From: Omphiscola glabra
Lineage: Eukaryota > Mollusca > Gastropoda > Lymnaeidae
DNA: 64,000 bases
Reading direction: 5' to 3'
Assembly: GCA_964017045.1 (NCBI GenBank)
Contig: OZ024797.1
Coordinates: 15,272,863-15,336,862 of the forward strand
Shown: piece after piece, positions 11,156-23,885 of the stretch
How positions within the stretch are numbered: position 1 is the stretch's first letter
How the letters are laid out: the number at the start of each line of letters is the position of its first letter
The notes under the pieces: generated by a model
The model's input: the letters and a program-made list of their open reading frames with translations, nothing else
Databases searched by the model: none
What the model was told of the DNA's origin: nothing
Position numbers and translations under genes: made by a program

Positions 11156-12300
11156 CCCCTATAAAGTGGACTAAATATCATGTTCTCAATAAAAAATACC
11201 CTCATTAAGAGATATCATTGACCAAAATGTTAGATCTGAGCTTATCCTGAAACTCCGGTGTAAATATTATCAATGACGTCATGATGGGTCTGACGATGTC
11301 TACATTAATGAATTTCATTTCTCATTTTGGCCTGTCCTCAAATGTTACAAGTAGAAACCAAATGAATCAGGCCACTAATTGATAGTACACATGTGTTCTT
11401 CTACAACCGTTGCCCATGGGTCATGTTTTGATAAAACTTTAGGGCCATGTAGATATAATCCCATTTGTTTCCCACAGAAGGTCTGGGTACCTCACTGACC
11501 CCTCTAACTGAGAATGTGTTCTCACGAGTTGTTAGCACTTGTTCATTACAACCGAAATATTGACTTAACCGTCTTTTTCTCTCCACTTACGGCAACTGGC
11601 ACAACAGTGGGTCTCACACCAGGGACCCATTGACATCGTCCGACTGTCTATAACTAATTTGTAAACCAATAAAGATAATAGTTTCCTGTACGTCGCCATA
11701 AACTGTAGTCCAGTGTCCTCCTCAAAGACTGTGTACTTGAAAGACCATCATTACATATTTACCATCACATATTTATCATCACATATTTACCATCATATAT
11801 TTACCATATCCCATATGTATAAAGTCCTTTCAATTCTAACTTAACAAAGGACATTGTCTTGTGCCATAGTGTTCCGCTATTCACAACTCACTAAAGGACA
11901 CAACATGTCCTATTGAGCCCTGCTATACACAGCTTACCAAAGGACATTGTCTTGTCCTGTACTGACCTATGCTCTCATGTTATTTACATTTCCAACCAAG
12001 GTCAATACAAGGTCAATAACATCTCACCAATACGTAATGTTAATTGCCAATACCAAATTACCAAACTAATTAACTGACGAGAGCCCTGATTAATGACCTC
12101 TGACCGTGATTAATGACCTCTGACCGAATACTCTCCGACCCGATGTTTTCGCAACAGATCCTTCTTTTACTACTGCACACACACACACACACTTTAACGA
12201 CTCTGCTAATTGTCTGCTGTCATTCCAAATCCGTCCGGGAGCCCAGGCTAATCCGAGATGTACTTTTAAAATCACGTGATTAGCTCAACCGAGATCACGT
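11156..12300. other. Mostly unique sequence with weak local repeats
   Basis: Small arrays occur at 11745-11815 (catcacatatttac, about 5 copies) and about 11840-11975 (aaaggacattgtcttg, 3 diverged copies). A CA run lies at 12176-12192. No gene recognised. Confidence 0.5.
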
Positions 12301-12304
12301 TTTC

Positions 12305-13700
12305 GTGTATTACATCACATCACATTACATTACATTACATTACATCACATTACATTACATTATATCACATTACATTACATACATTACATCACATTACATT
12401 ACAACACATTACATTACATCACATAACATTAGATTACATCACATTACATTACATCACATTACATTACATCACATAACATTACATCACATTACAATACATC
12501 ACATTACATCACATTACATCACATTACATTACATCACATTACATCACATTAAATCACATTACATTAAATCACATTGCATTACATCACATTACATTACACC
12601 ACATTACATTACATCACATCACATTACATCACATAACATTATATCACATCACATTACATCACATTACATCACATTACATCACATCACATCAAACCACATC
12701 ACATCACATAACATCACATTACATCACATTACATCACATCACATTACAATACATCACATCACATTATATCACATCACATTACATCACATCACATTACATT
12801 ACACCACATCACATTAAATCACATTACATTAAATCGCATCACATCACATTACATCACATTACATAACATCACATTACATTACATCACATTACATCACATG
12901 ACATCACATCACATCATATTACATCACATCACATTACATCACATCACATCCCATTACATCACATAACACCCCATTACATTACATTATATCACATTACATT
13001 ACATCACATTACATTACATCCAATTACATCACAATACTTCACATCACATCACATTACATTACATTACATCACATTGCATCACATTACATCACATCACATA
13101 ACATTACATTACATCACATCACATAACATTACAGCACATCACATTACATTACATTACATTACATTACATCACATTACATTACATCACATTACATCACATT
13201 ACATTACATCACATTACATCACATTACATCACATCACATTACAACACATTACATTACATCACATAACATCACATCACATTACATCACATTACATCATATT
13301 ACATTACATCACATTACATAACATTTCATAACATTACATTACATCACATTACATTACATCACATTACATCACATCACATCACATTACATCACATCACATT
13401 ACATTACATTACATCACATCACATTACATCACATTACATCACATCACATTACAACACATTACATTACATCACATAACATCACATTACATCACATTACATC
13501 ACATTACATCACATTACATTACATCACATTACATCACATTTCATAACATTACATTACATCACATTACATTACATCACATTACATCACATCACATCACATT
13601 ACATCACATCACATCACATTACATTACATTACATCACATCACATTACATCACATTACATTACCACGTTACATTACATCACATCACATTACATTACATTAA
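12305..13700. repeat. Pentanucleotide-based array (catta/catca), about 1.4 kb
   Basis: A mosaic of acatt and acatc pentamers (tcacattaca and similar decamers). No stable higher-order period is visible. His/Ile/Thr-rich open frames on + (for example 12305-12817) are artefacts. Confidence 0.95.
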
Positions 13701-13762
13701 CGCTGTGTTTAAATGTATGAAATAAAGAAACGCGACAAAAGAAAAAAATCGAGTCACCTGGT

Positions 13763-13968
13763 TTGTTATGGTTTATGCTGGGTTTGTTATGGTTCATGCT
13801 GGGTTTGTTATGGTTCATGCTGGGTTTGTTATGGTTCATGCTGGGTTTGTTATGGTTCATGCTGGGTTTTTTTATGGTTCATGCTGGGTTTGTTATGGTT
13901 CATGCTGGGTTTGTTATGGTTCATGCTGGGTTTGTTATGGTTCATGCTGGGTTTGTTAAGGTTCAGAT
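13763..13968. repeat. Tandem repeat, 21 bp unit, about 10 copies
   Basis: Unit gttcatgctgggtttgttat followed by g, nearly perfect. It passes directly into the 52 bp array, whose unit contains this 21 bp unit. Confidence 0.95.
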
Positions 13969-15662
13969 GTATCCCCTAAATGGTTTGTGCTGTTCATGCC
14001 GGGTTTGTTATGGTTCAGATGTATCCCCTAAATGGTTTGTGCTGTTCATGCTGGGTTTGTTATGGTTCAGATGTATCCCCTAAATGGTTTATGCTGTTCA
14101 TGCTGGGTTTGTTATGGTTCAGATGTATCCCCTAAATGGTTTGTGCTGTTCATGACGGGTTTTTTATGGTTCAGATGTATCCCCTAAATGGTTTGTGCTG
14201 TTCATGCTGGGTTTGTTATGGTTCAGATGTATCCCCTAAATGGTTTGTGCTGTTCATGCTGGGTTTGTTATGGTTCAGATGTATCCCCTAAATGGTTTGT
14301 GTTGTTCATGCCGGGTTTGTTATGGTTCAGATGTATCCCCTAAATGGTTTGTGCTGTTCATGCTGGGTTTGTTATGGTTCAGATGTATCCCCTAAATAGT
14401 TTATGCTGTTCATGCTGGGTTTGTTATGGTTCAGATGTATCCCCTAAATGGTTTGTGCTGTTCATGCCGGGTTTTTTATGGTTCAGATGTATCCCCTAAA
14501 TGGTTTGTGCTGTTCATGCTGGGTTTGTTATGGTTCAGATGTATCCCCTAAATGGTTTGTGCTGTTCATGCCGGGTTTGTTATGGTTCAGATGTATCCCC
14601 TAAATGGTTTGTGTTGTTGATGCTGGGTTTGTTATGGTTCAGATGTATCCCCTAAATGGTTTGTGATGTTCATGCTGGGTTTGTTATGGTTCAGATGTAT
14701 CCCCTAAATTGTTTGTGCTGTTCATGCTGGGGTTGTTATGGTTCAGATGTATCCCCTAAATGGTGTGTGCTGTTCATGCTGGGTTTGTTATGATTCAGAT
14801 GTATCCCCTAAATGGTGTGTGCTGTTCATGCTGGGTTTGTTATGGTTCAGATATATCCCCTAAATGGTGTGTGCTGTTCATGCTGGGCTTGTTATGGTTC
14901 AGATGTATCCCCTAAATGGTTTGTGCTGTTCATGCTGGGTTTGTTATGGTTCAGATGTATCCCTTAAATGGTTTGTGCTATTCATGCTGGGTTTGTTTGT
15001 GTTCAGGTGTATCCCTTAAATGGTTTGTGCTGTTCATGCCGGGTTTGTTATGGTTCAGATGTATCCCCTAAATGGTTTGTGCTGTTCATGCTGGGTTTGT
15101 TATGGTTCAGATGTATCCCCTAAATGGTTTGTGCTGTTCATGCCGGGTTTGTTATGGTTCAGATTTATCCCTTAATTGGTTTGTGCTGTTCTTGCTGGTT
15201 TTGTTATGGTTCAGATGTATCTCCTAAAAAGTTTGTGCTCTTCATGCTGGGTTTGTTATGGTTCAGATTTATCCCCTAAATGGTTTGTGCTGTTCATGCT
15301 GGGTTTGTTATGGTTCAGATGTATCCCCTAAATGGTGTGTGCTGTTCATGCTGGGTTTGTTTTGTTTCAGATGTATCCCCTAAATGGTGTCTGCTGTTCA
15401 TGCTGGGCCTGTTATGGTTCAGATGTATCCCATAAATGGTTTGTGCTGTTTATGCTGGGTTTGTTATGGTTCAGATGTATCCCTTAAATGGTTTGTGCTA
15501 TTCATGCTGGGTTTGTTATGGTTCAGATGTATCCCCTAAATGGTTTGTGCTGTTCATGCCGGGTTTGTTATGGTTCAGATGTATCCCCTTAATGGTTTGT
15601 GCTCTTCATGCTGGGTTTGTTATGGTTCAGATGTATCCCCTAAATGGTTTGTGCTGTTCATG
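13969..15662. repeat. Tandem repeat, 52 bp unit, about 33 copies
   Basis: Each unit is the 21 bp unit of the preceding array plus 31 bp that contain cagatgtatcccctaaatgg and tttgtgct. Substitutions (ctg/ccg in catgctggg, ttgt/tttt, gttt/gtgt) are scattered between copies. Confidence 0.95.
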
Positions 15663-15689
15663 TTCTTACGGGAGTTTTAAGATTAAAAT

Positions 15690-16350
15690 AACAATTAAAC
15701 AACCCTTAAAAACAAAAATTTTCACAATAATTCTTTACATCCATTTTTCATTAATATAATTTAACATTAATTCTTTACATCCATTTTCATTAATTTAATT
15801 TAACATTAATTCTTTACATCCATTTTTCATTAATATAATTTAACATTAATCCTTTACATCCATTTTTCATTAATATAATTTAACATTAATTCTTTACATC
15901 CATTTTTTATTAATTTAATTTAACATTAATTCTTTAAATCCATTTTTCATTAATTTAATTTAACATTAATTCTTTACATCCATTTTTTCATTAATATAAT
16001 TTAACATTAATTCTTTAAATCCATTTTTCATTAATTTAATTTAACATTAATTCTTTACATCCATTTTTCATTAATTTAATTTAACATTAATTCTTTACAT
16101 CCATTTTTTATTAATTTAATTTAACATTAATTCTTTACATCCATTTTTCATTAATTTAATTTAACATTAATTCTTTACATCCAATTTTCATTAATTTAAT
16201 TTAACATTAATTCTTTACATCCATTTTTCATTAATTTAATTTAACATTAATTCTTTACATCCATTTTTCATTAATTTAATTTAACATTAATTTAATTTAA
16301 CATTAATTTAATTTAACATTAATTTAATTTAACATTAATTTAATTTAACA
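15690..16350. repeat. AT-rich array, 40 bp unit passing into a 16 bp sub-unit
   Basis: About 14 copies of a 40 bp unit (ttaatttaatttaacattaa then ttctttacatccatttttca) are followed, from about 16285, by five copies of only the 16 bp part taatttaatttaacat. Confidence 0.95.
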
Positions 16351-16515
16351 TTAATGATCTAGTTCAAAACAAAAGATAATATTACGCACCAAACGCACTT
16401 GCGATATTTATTCAAAAAATAAACTCATTTAGCGCAGTCATCGGGATAATATCCCGTGAAATCAATGACGTCATACTTCCTTCATCGTCCCCTTGAAACA
16501 CAGCAAAAACTGATT

Positions 16516-16727
16516 TTGTGGGGTTGGGTTAGGGTTGGGGTTTGGGTTAGGGTTGGGGTTAGGGTTGGGATTGGGGTTGGGGTAGGGTTCGGGTTAGGGT
16601 TGGGGTTAGATTTGGGGTTAGGGTTGGGGTTAGGGTTGGGGTTAGGGTTGGGGTTGGGGTTATGGTTAGGGTTGGGGTTAGGGTTAGGGTTGGGGTTGGG
16701 GTTAGGGTTGGGGTTAGGGTTGGGCTG
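16516..16727 (+). repeat. Telomere-like interstitial repeat (ttaggg/ttgggg mosaic)
   Basis: A mosaic of gggttagggttgggg units, mostly ttagggttgggg dodecamers. It resembles the TTAGGG telomere repeat of most animals but is degenerate and lies far from any visible chromosome end. Single-base variants (gggatt, ggttcggg, gatttgggg) show age. The Gly/Leu/Val and Asn/Pro-rich frames here are artefacts. Confidence 0.85.
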
Positions 16728-16840
16728 CAAATTTGAAAGAATATGTTGTCATCGGCAACGAGTCTATGTGTCGAATTTCAGCTCGATCGGTTGACGGGAA
16801 GTGGTTCAATTAACCGTCCGAAGAGTTTGCCATAATTACA
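16728..16840 (+). repeat. Dispersed repeat next to telomere-like array, copy A
   Basis: gctgcaaatttgaaagaata, tgttgtcatcggca, gtctatgtg and ccgtccgaag all occur in the same order, inverted, at 41045-41155. The two copies are clearly homologous over about 110 bp. Family not recognised. Confidence 0.75.
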
Positions 16841-17220
16841 GAAAAGCGTAGTTAATATAAAGTATTTAGAAGTAAAAAATGTTCTCCCTCAAGTGTCTGA
16901 AGCCACGTCAGAACAACCTGGACAATACCGTCGTGAACTCGACAACGATCGAAAGCTTCAAGGCCGCCCTGGCATCTGCTAGGGGCCGTTAGATTGGCAA
17001 CATCGCTTCCCCAACCGTTGCACATATGCCAGTATATGGATGCAGCAACGTACCGAACCAGAACCAGAACATGCAGATTAGGAGCAAATGGCACAATACT
17101 GTTTTTGACCAATGTACTTTTTATTTCTGGCATTAATGAGTTAAGATTTGTGTAATATAATAATATGATTTCAATTTATGGTACAAAATTGTTTTGTCGT
17201 ATGGTATCATATAAAATTGA
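16841..17220. other. Unique spacer, no gene recognised
   Basis: A 93-codon minus-strand frame (16852-17133) has a mixed composition but no domain that I recognise. Confidence 0.35.
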
Positions 17221-18500
17221 TTTATGATGTTTTGTAAAATAGCGTTGTGAGTTATGGTATAGTAACTACTGACATATGGTACAGTAAAGAATATACATAG
17301 TACGGTTAAGTACTGATATATGGTACAGTAAATTACATACATGTACAGTAAAGTACTGGCATATGGTTTTATGATGTTTTGTAAAATAGCGTTGTGAGTT
17401 ATGGTATAGTAACTACTGACATATGGTACAGTAAAGTATATACATGGTACAGTAAAGTACTGATATATGGTACAGTAAAGTACATACATGGTACAGTAAA
17501 GTACTGACATTTGGTACAGTAAAGTACTGATTATGGAACAGTAAAATACTAAAATATGGTACTGTAAAGTACTGAGATATGGTACAGTAAAGTACTGACA
17601 TATGGTACAGTAAAGTACTGACATATGGTACAGTAAAGTACAGAGATATGGTACAGTAAAGTACTGACATATGGTACAGTAAAGTACTGACATATGGTAC
17701 AGTAAAGTACTGAGATATGGTACAGTAAAGTACTGACATATGGTACAGTAAAGTACTGACATATGGTACAGTAAAGTACTGACATATGGTACAGTAAAGT
17801 ACTGAGATATGGTACAGTAAAGTACTGAGATATGGTACAGTAAAGTACTGACATATGGTACAGTAAAGTACTGAGATATGGTACAGTAAAGTACTGACAT
17901 ATGGTACAGTAAAGTACTGAGATATGGTACAGTAAAGTACTGAGATATGGTACAGTAAAGTACTGAGATATGGTACAGTAAAGTACTGAGATATGGTACA
18001 GTAAAGTACTGAGATATGGTACAGTAAAGTACTGAGATATGGTACAGTAAAGTACAGAGATATGGTACAGTAAAGTACTGAGATATGGTACAGTAAAGTA
18101 CTGAGATATGGTACAGTAAAGTACTGAGATATGGTACAGTAAAGTACTGACATATGGTACAGTAAAGTACTGAGATATGGTACAGTAAAGTACTGACATA
18201 TGTTACAGTAAAGTACTGAGATATGGTACAGTAAAGTACTGAGATATGGTACAGTAAAGTACTGAGATATGGTACAGTAAAGTACTGAGATATGGTACAG
18301 TAAAGTACAGAGATATGGTACAGTAAAGTACTGAGATATGGTACAGTAAAGTACTGAGATATGGTACAGTAAAGTACTGAGATATGGTACAGTAAAGTAC
18401 TGACATATGGTACAGTAAAGTACTGAGATATGGTACAGTAAAGTACTGAGATATGGTACAGTAAAGTACTGAGATATGGTACAGTAAAGTACAGAGTCCT
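17221..18500. repeat. Tandem repeat, 23 bp unit, about 50 copies
   Basis: Unit atggtacagtaaagtactga followed by gat or cat. Its left edge holds a longer duplication: gttttgtaaaatagcgttgt and neighbours occur at about 17222-17290 and again at about 17368-17437. Minus-strand frames up to 384 codons (Tyr/Cys/Thr/Leu-rich) come from the array. Confidence 0.95.
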
Positions 18501-18510
18501 GAATGATGGC

Positions 18511-19320
18511 CAACCAGAACAATAATTGTATTGTACGTAGAAGATAATGAAAACAAAAGTATTTCAAAGCTCCTAAAAATAGCCGAATCTTCCGGAAACA
18601 ATGTGTACTTCTCTGTTGGGAAACAAGTTAACATCAAAAGGAAATAGCGCGAAAATATCCGCCTGCATCAGCCTCTTTGGTTTGCCACCCCCCCCCCTCC
18701 CCCGGGGAGACGAGGCTAGAAAAATACCCGGAGCTACCAGCTAGGAGGAGCTAAGTTGTTTTTAATCTGATAAAAGCCGCAACAGAGTTACGTAACTTGT
18801 ACAGCATACAACTAAAAAAAAAAAAAAAGAAGAATCCCACAAGACATCTGACAAGTCATGTAAAAAATAGACTGGCAGTAAAAACAAGGTCGCCACCGCC
18901 CAGCAGGAAACTCGATACAGCAGGGTCTCATGGGAAGATGGCGGAGATGGAGAAATGGGAGGACAACCGACAACACGTAACACTCGAATTTATTTTTTAA
19001 GCTTGTGAGTGTTGGGAAACCGGTGGTGGGTGAGGAAAATGGGGGGGGGGGATTTCGCGGTGAAAGATTTCTCTTAAAGAATGTCCATTTTCACCGTCCG
19101 ATTGGGGAATATGTTTTATGGGTTTAAATACTCGGTTATCATCGCGTCGGGAGTTCTCTTTCCTTCACAAAACATAGAGTTCGTTGGACGTGAGTTAACG
19201 TTCTTTGTTAAAGCCCCAACCCACCCCCGGGGGGGGGGGGGGTTATTTTAGTCAGGGGTCATTAAAAATGTTTGAAAAGGTGCCGGACAGTCCGGACGAT
19301 AGTTTGAAATAAATATAGAA
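18511..19320. other. Unique spacer with homopolymer runs
   Basis: Contains C-rich (18690-18707) and G-rich (19040, 19227) runs and an A run (18814-18828). No gene, tRNA or transposon end recognised. Confidence 0.4.
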
Positions 19321-19322
19321 AA

Positions 19323-19640
19323 TCTATGCACACTGCACATATATCAATCCTATGCACACTGCACATATATCAATCCTATGCACACTGCACATATCTCATT
19401 TCTCTAATGGTACAGTGTTCAGCAATCTTATTGTACAGTGCTCCATATTCTTATGATACAGTATTAAGTACTGTTATGGTACAGCGTTCAGTACTTATGA
19501 CACAGTATTAAGTACTGTTATGGTACAGCGTTCAGTACTTATGACACAGTATTAAGTACTGTTATGGTACAGCGTTCAGTACCTATGATACAGTATTAAG
19601 TACTGTTATGGTACAGTGTTCAGTACTCTCACGATACAGT
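19323..19640. repeat. Two adjacent arrays, 26 bp (x3) and 44 bp (x5)
   Basis: At 19323-19390 the word tatgcacactgcacatat repeats three times. At 19405-19640 a 44 bp unit made of two similar halves (atggtacagcgttcagtact and atgacacagtattaagtact) repeats about five times. The half-unit resembles the 23 bp unit of the 17-18.5 kb array. Confidence 0.88.
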
Positions 19641-20369
19641 GTGATAAATTACATGTTTTTCATATACGGCACTACATATTTTCGATATTAAAAATAATTA
19701 TTAATGAAGTGTATGTTAAACTGCAATTTAAAAATATAAAATATTGGTGTCATCTATTATTATATTATTGTTATACTACAATCCCCACCCCCCCACACTC
19801 CCAAATAATTTTTTAAATCCCATTTTTTAAATAATAGGTCTACTCTTTCATTAAATGAACGACTATAACAGAACCCAATATTTTTGTAATGACAATAGCA
19901 CTTTACTTCCGTAACCATGGACGCCACAACGTTATAAATTTTCATGCATATTTTCATATTCTATTTACATAGCGGAAGCGACATCCAAGAAGTAAGCTAT
20001 GATTTACTTCCCCAGACACCGCCGGGCGGAGGGGGGGGGGCGAAGTTTAAGGATACCACAAAGCTCACGATGTGAAGAGGTGCTCTGGCGATCTACAGTT
20101 TGTCTGATATACCGCGGCCCCTCTCTGATTTATCGACGCTGCACGTTAGCATTGTTGAGACACGGGCTGTGACCAAAGGGCACTGGATGTCTTGTAATAA
20201 CATCAAGACATTCTTGGGCAAGGCCGTTAAGACATTCCCGGCCCAGGACCGTTTTGCAGCGGTGGGAATGCCCTTTAATTACTCGTAATGGAAAATACAA
20301 GGCGGACTGCTTGACAGTGATTTACTTCACAGGGAATGCATTATTGACTTCTTTGTGCTGTAAATATTT

Positions 20370-20497
20370 GTGTCATTTAGCATGGTACTGCATACTTGTT
20401 TAAGTACCAAAGTACCGCGGCCAAACAAAGCATCGTGTCATTTAGCATGGTACTGAGTACTTGTATAAGTACCAAAGTACCACGGTGAAACATAGCA
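20370..20497. repeat. 65 bp tandem duplication
   Basis: tgtcatttagcatggtactg begins at 20371 and again at 20436, followed in both by gtaccaaagtacc. Two copies with a few substitutions. Confidence 0.85.
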
Positions 20498-20814
20498 GTA
20501 AGAGAAAATATGATATGTAAAAATCTTTTTTTTTTCACAAACTAACTTTGTTGAAACTGAGGAAACTTAGAGATAATCCAAAGATATGTGTATATATATA
20601 GTCCCAGTTTTTGTAGTTGTATAAGCATGTCAGCTAAAGACGCCTTTCCTCCTATTAGCCTTTAGGTGGTTAAGGACATGTTACAAAAGAACATTTTTAG
20701 CCACGTTGTAAAACTCAAACACTCTCCCATTGGTTGTCAAAATGATGTATTTAATAATTCCATGTGATGGGATAGATATCATTTTACGGGGAGTAACTGG
20801 AGTAGTATTAAAAA

Positions 20815-21400
20815 TACAGCCATGCGAACAGCCGACTTGATGCAGCCATGTGTACAGACGACTTGATGCAGTCATGTGAACAGTCGACTTGATGCAGCTA
20901 GGGGAACAGCCGACTTGATGCAGCCATGTGTACAACAGACTTGATACATCCGTGTGTACACCCAATTTGATAAAGCCATGTGTAAAGCAGACTTGAATCT
21001 TCCTCGTGTACACTCAAATTAATGCAGCCATGTGTACACCCAACTTGATACAGAAGTGTTTACAGTTGACTTTATACAGCCAAGTGTACATCCAAATTAA
21101 TGCAGTCATGTACGCATGCAACAGAATACAGCCATGTGTACATTCAACTTGATCCAGCTGTGTGCATAGCCAAATTGATCCACCCGTGTGCACAGCCAAC
21201 TTAATCCAGCCGTGTGCACAGCCAACTTGATCCAGCCGTGTGCACAGCCAACTTGATCCAGCCGTGTGCACAGCCACCTTGCACCAGCCGTGTGCACAGC
21301 CAACTTAATCCAGCCGCGTGCAACGCCAACTTGATCCACCCGTGTGCACCGCCACCTTGCACCAGCCGTGTGCACCGCCAACTTGATCCAGCCGTATGTA
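20815..21400. repeat. Tandem repeat, about 26 bp unit, about 20 copies
   Basis: Core gtgtgcacagccaacttgat then ccagcc. Copies are well conserved at 21170-21400 and progressively diverged toward 20815, a gradient of age along one array. Confidence 0.92.
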
Positions 21401-21665
21401 CATACCGTATTATAAACCCGTGAAGTAGACACGCCATGCTAAATAGATGCACACTATCACAAGGCTGTGGGTAATCACAATGTTATGTCTCTGTCTCCCC
21501 CATTACCTCACTGACATATATCTCAATTAGAGATGAGCGCCCTGGGTGCACCTCAATCCCCCACTTGTCTCTCCCCAGCCCACAGCTCATGCAGTCTGTG
21601 CTCACGTTAAGTGTTGGGTGCGCGTCATTAAGCGGACCACCAAAGTTGATACATGACGTCACAGC

Positions 21666-22370
21666 TGTGAGCCAGGTAATCCAGATATAATTGCTGCGTG
21701 GGGAGCCAGGTAATCCAGAGATAATTGTTGTGTGGGGAGCCAGGTAATCCAGATATAATTGTTGTGTGGGGAGCCAGGTAATCCAGATATAATTGTTGTG
21801 TGGGGACCCAGGTAATCCAGATATAATTGTTGTGTGGGGAGCCAGGTAATCCAGATATAATTGTTGTGTGGGGAGCCAGGTAATCCAGATATAATTGTTG
21901 TGTGGGGAGCCAGGTAATCCAGATATAATTGTTGTGTGGGGAGCCAGGTAATCCAGATATAATTGTTGTGTGGGGAGCCAGGTAATCCAGATATAATTGT
22001 TGTGTGGGGAGCCAGGTAATCTAGATATAATTGTTGTGTGGGGACCCAGGTAATCCAGATATAATTGTTGTATGGGGACCCAGGTAATCCAGATATAATT
22101 GTTGTATGGGGACCCAGGTAATCCAGATATAATTGTTGTATGGGGACCCAGGTAATCCAGATATAATTGTTGTATGGGGACCCAGGTAATCCAGATATAA
22201 TTGTTGTGGAGGTTTGAGCCAAGTAATCTTTTAGCCAGGTAATCCATTCGCCAGGTAATCCAGATATTGTAAGGGTGTGAACCAGATAATCCATAAGCCA
22301 AGTAATCCATAAGCCAGGTAATCCATAAGCCAGGTAATCCATAAGCCAGGTAATCCAGATAATTTTGTGG
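21666..22370. repeat. Tandem repeat, 34 bp unit (about 17) plus a 16-17 bp sub-unit
   Basis: Unit gccaggtaatccagatataa then ttgttgtgtgggga. Block structure is visible: ggagcc and tgtgtg copies on the left, ggaccc and tgtatg copies on the right. The right edge (about 22220-22365) degenerates to aagccaggtaatccat only. Confidence 0.95.
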
Positions 22371-22427
22371 ACAAGGGAGAAAAGTAACCATGAAGAAAAG
22401 TGATGAGAAAAAGCCGTCTGTTTAACT

Positions 22428-23250
22428 ATTTAAGCTGGTGTACGTGGCCTAAATGAAGGTTCTCAACTGTTTAAGCTGGTGTACGTGGCCTAAATGAAGG
22501 TTCTCAACTGTTTAAGCTGGTGTACGTGGCCTAAATGAAGGTTCTCAACTATTTAAGCTGGTGTACGTGGCCTAAATGAAGGTTCTCAACTATTTAAGCT
22601 GGTGTACGTGGCCTAAATGAAGGTTCTCAACTATTTAAGCTGGTGTACGTGGCCTAAATGAAGGTTCTCAACTGTTTAAGCTGGTGTACGTGGCCTAAAT
22701 GAAGGTTCTCAACTATTTAAGCTGGTGTACGTGGCCTAAATGAAGGTTCTCAACTATTTAAGCTGGTGTACGTGGCCTAAATGAAGGTTCTCAACTATTT
22801 AAGCTGGTGTACGTGGCCTAAATGAAGGTTCTCAACTATTTAAGCTGGTGTACGTGGCCTAAATGAAGGTTCTCAACTATTTAAACTGGTGTACGTGGCC
22901 TAAATGAAGGTTCTCAACTATTTAAGCTGGTGTACGTGGCCTAAATGAAGGTTCTCAACTATTTAAGCTGGTGTACGTGGCCTAAATGAAGGTTCTCAAC
23001 TATTTAAGCTGGTGTACGTGGCCTAAATGAAGGTTCTCAACTATTTAAGCTGGTGTACGTGGCCTAAATGAAGGTTCTCAACTATTTAAGCTGGTGTACG
23101 TGGCCTAAATGAAGGTTCTCAACTGTTTAAGCTGGTGTACGTGGCCTAAATAAAGGTTCTCAACTGTTTAAGCTGTTGTAGGTGGCCTAAATGAAGGTTC
23201 TCAACTGTTTAAGCTGGTGTACGTGGCCTAAATGAAGGTTCTCAACTAAA
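22428..23250. repeat. Tandem repeat, 41 bp unit, 20 copies
   Basis: Unit contains tttaagctggtgtacgtggc and ctaaatgaaggttctcaact. Copies are almost identical; the main variable site is ctat/ctgt before ttaag. The homogeneity suggests recent expansion. Confidence 0.95.
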
Positions 23251-23277
23251 TGACTTCTAATACCTTTAAACCTTTTA

Positions 23278-23358
23278 ACGTACCCAGAGGCGTACGAGAG
23301 AGAGGGACACCCCAGATTTACACTTGGACCATTTTACATAGGGTGACGCCATTTACAG
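23278..23358 (+). repeat. Dispersed repeat, copy 1 (cagaggcgt...ttggaccattt)
   Basis: The order acccagaggcgta, gagaggga, cttggaccatttta is matched at 25888-25965 (acccaggggcgtg, gagagggg, cttggaccattttta). The ends resemble hAT miniature elements, but no target duplication was found. Confidence 0.5.
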
Positions 23359-23635
23359 ATTCGGTTTCTTTCTTTTTTTCCCCTTCAAATTACTAAATCA
23401 AAACAAAACTGTTTAGACATGAAGTTGTTCACAACGTGAGAACCCTGAGCTTTTCTGGTCACATCACAAGGCAATTCAACTTTCCCGAAGAGGGTCAGCC
23501 TGGTGCGATCAGAGGATGATGACCTCTCCCGTCCAAGGGAAAGGTCAAATGTTTTTGGAAGCAGACGAGTACTAACCATTATTTCTTAACCGGCCGTACA
23601 TATTAATTAATCTTACTACCATCAACCTTAACAGT

Positions 23636-23885
23636 CAGAGACGTGACTAGGACACATCAGAGTCGTGAAGAGGACACATCAGAGTCGTGACGATGACACA
23701 TCAGAGTCGTGACGACGACACATCAGAGTCGTGACCAGGACACATCAGAGTCGTGACGAGGACACATCAGAGTCGTGACGAGGACACATCAGAGTCGTGA
23801 CGAGGAGACATCATTGTTGTGACGAGGACACATCAGCGTCGTGAGGAGGACACATCTTAGTCGTGACCAGGACACATCTGACACA
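23636..23885. repeat. Tandem repeat, 22 bp unit, about 11 copies
   Basis: Unit gtcgtgacgaggacacatca then ga, with diverged copies at both edges. Confidence 0.93.

Noticed and set aside
16456..16794. Gly/Leu-rich 112-codon frame
   Set aside because: It is the telomere-like repeat read in frame.
17413..18567. 384-codon minus-strand frame
   Set aside because: It is the 23 bp array read in frame; the unit has no stop in any phase and there is no non-repeat coding flank.
21483..22391. 302-codon minus-strand frame
   Set aside because: Mostly the 34 bp array; the non-repeat end has no recognisable domain.
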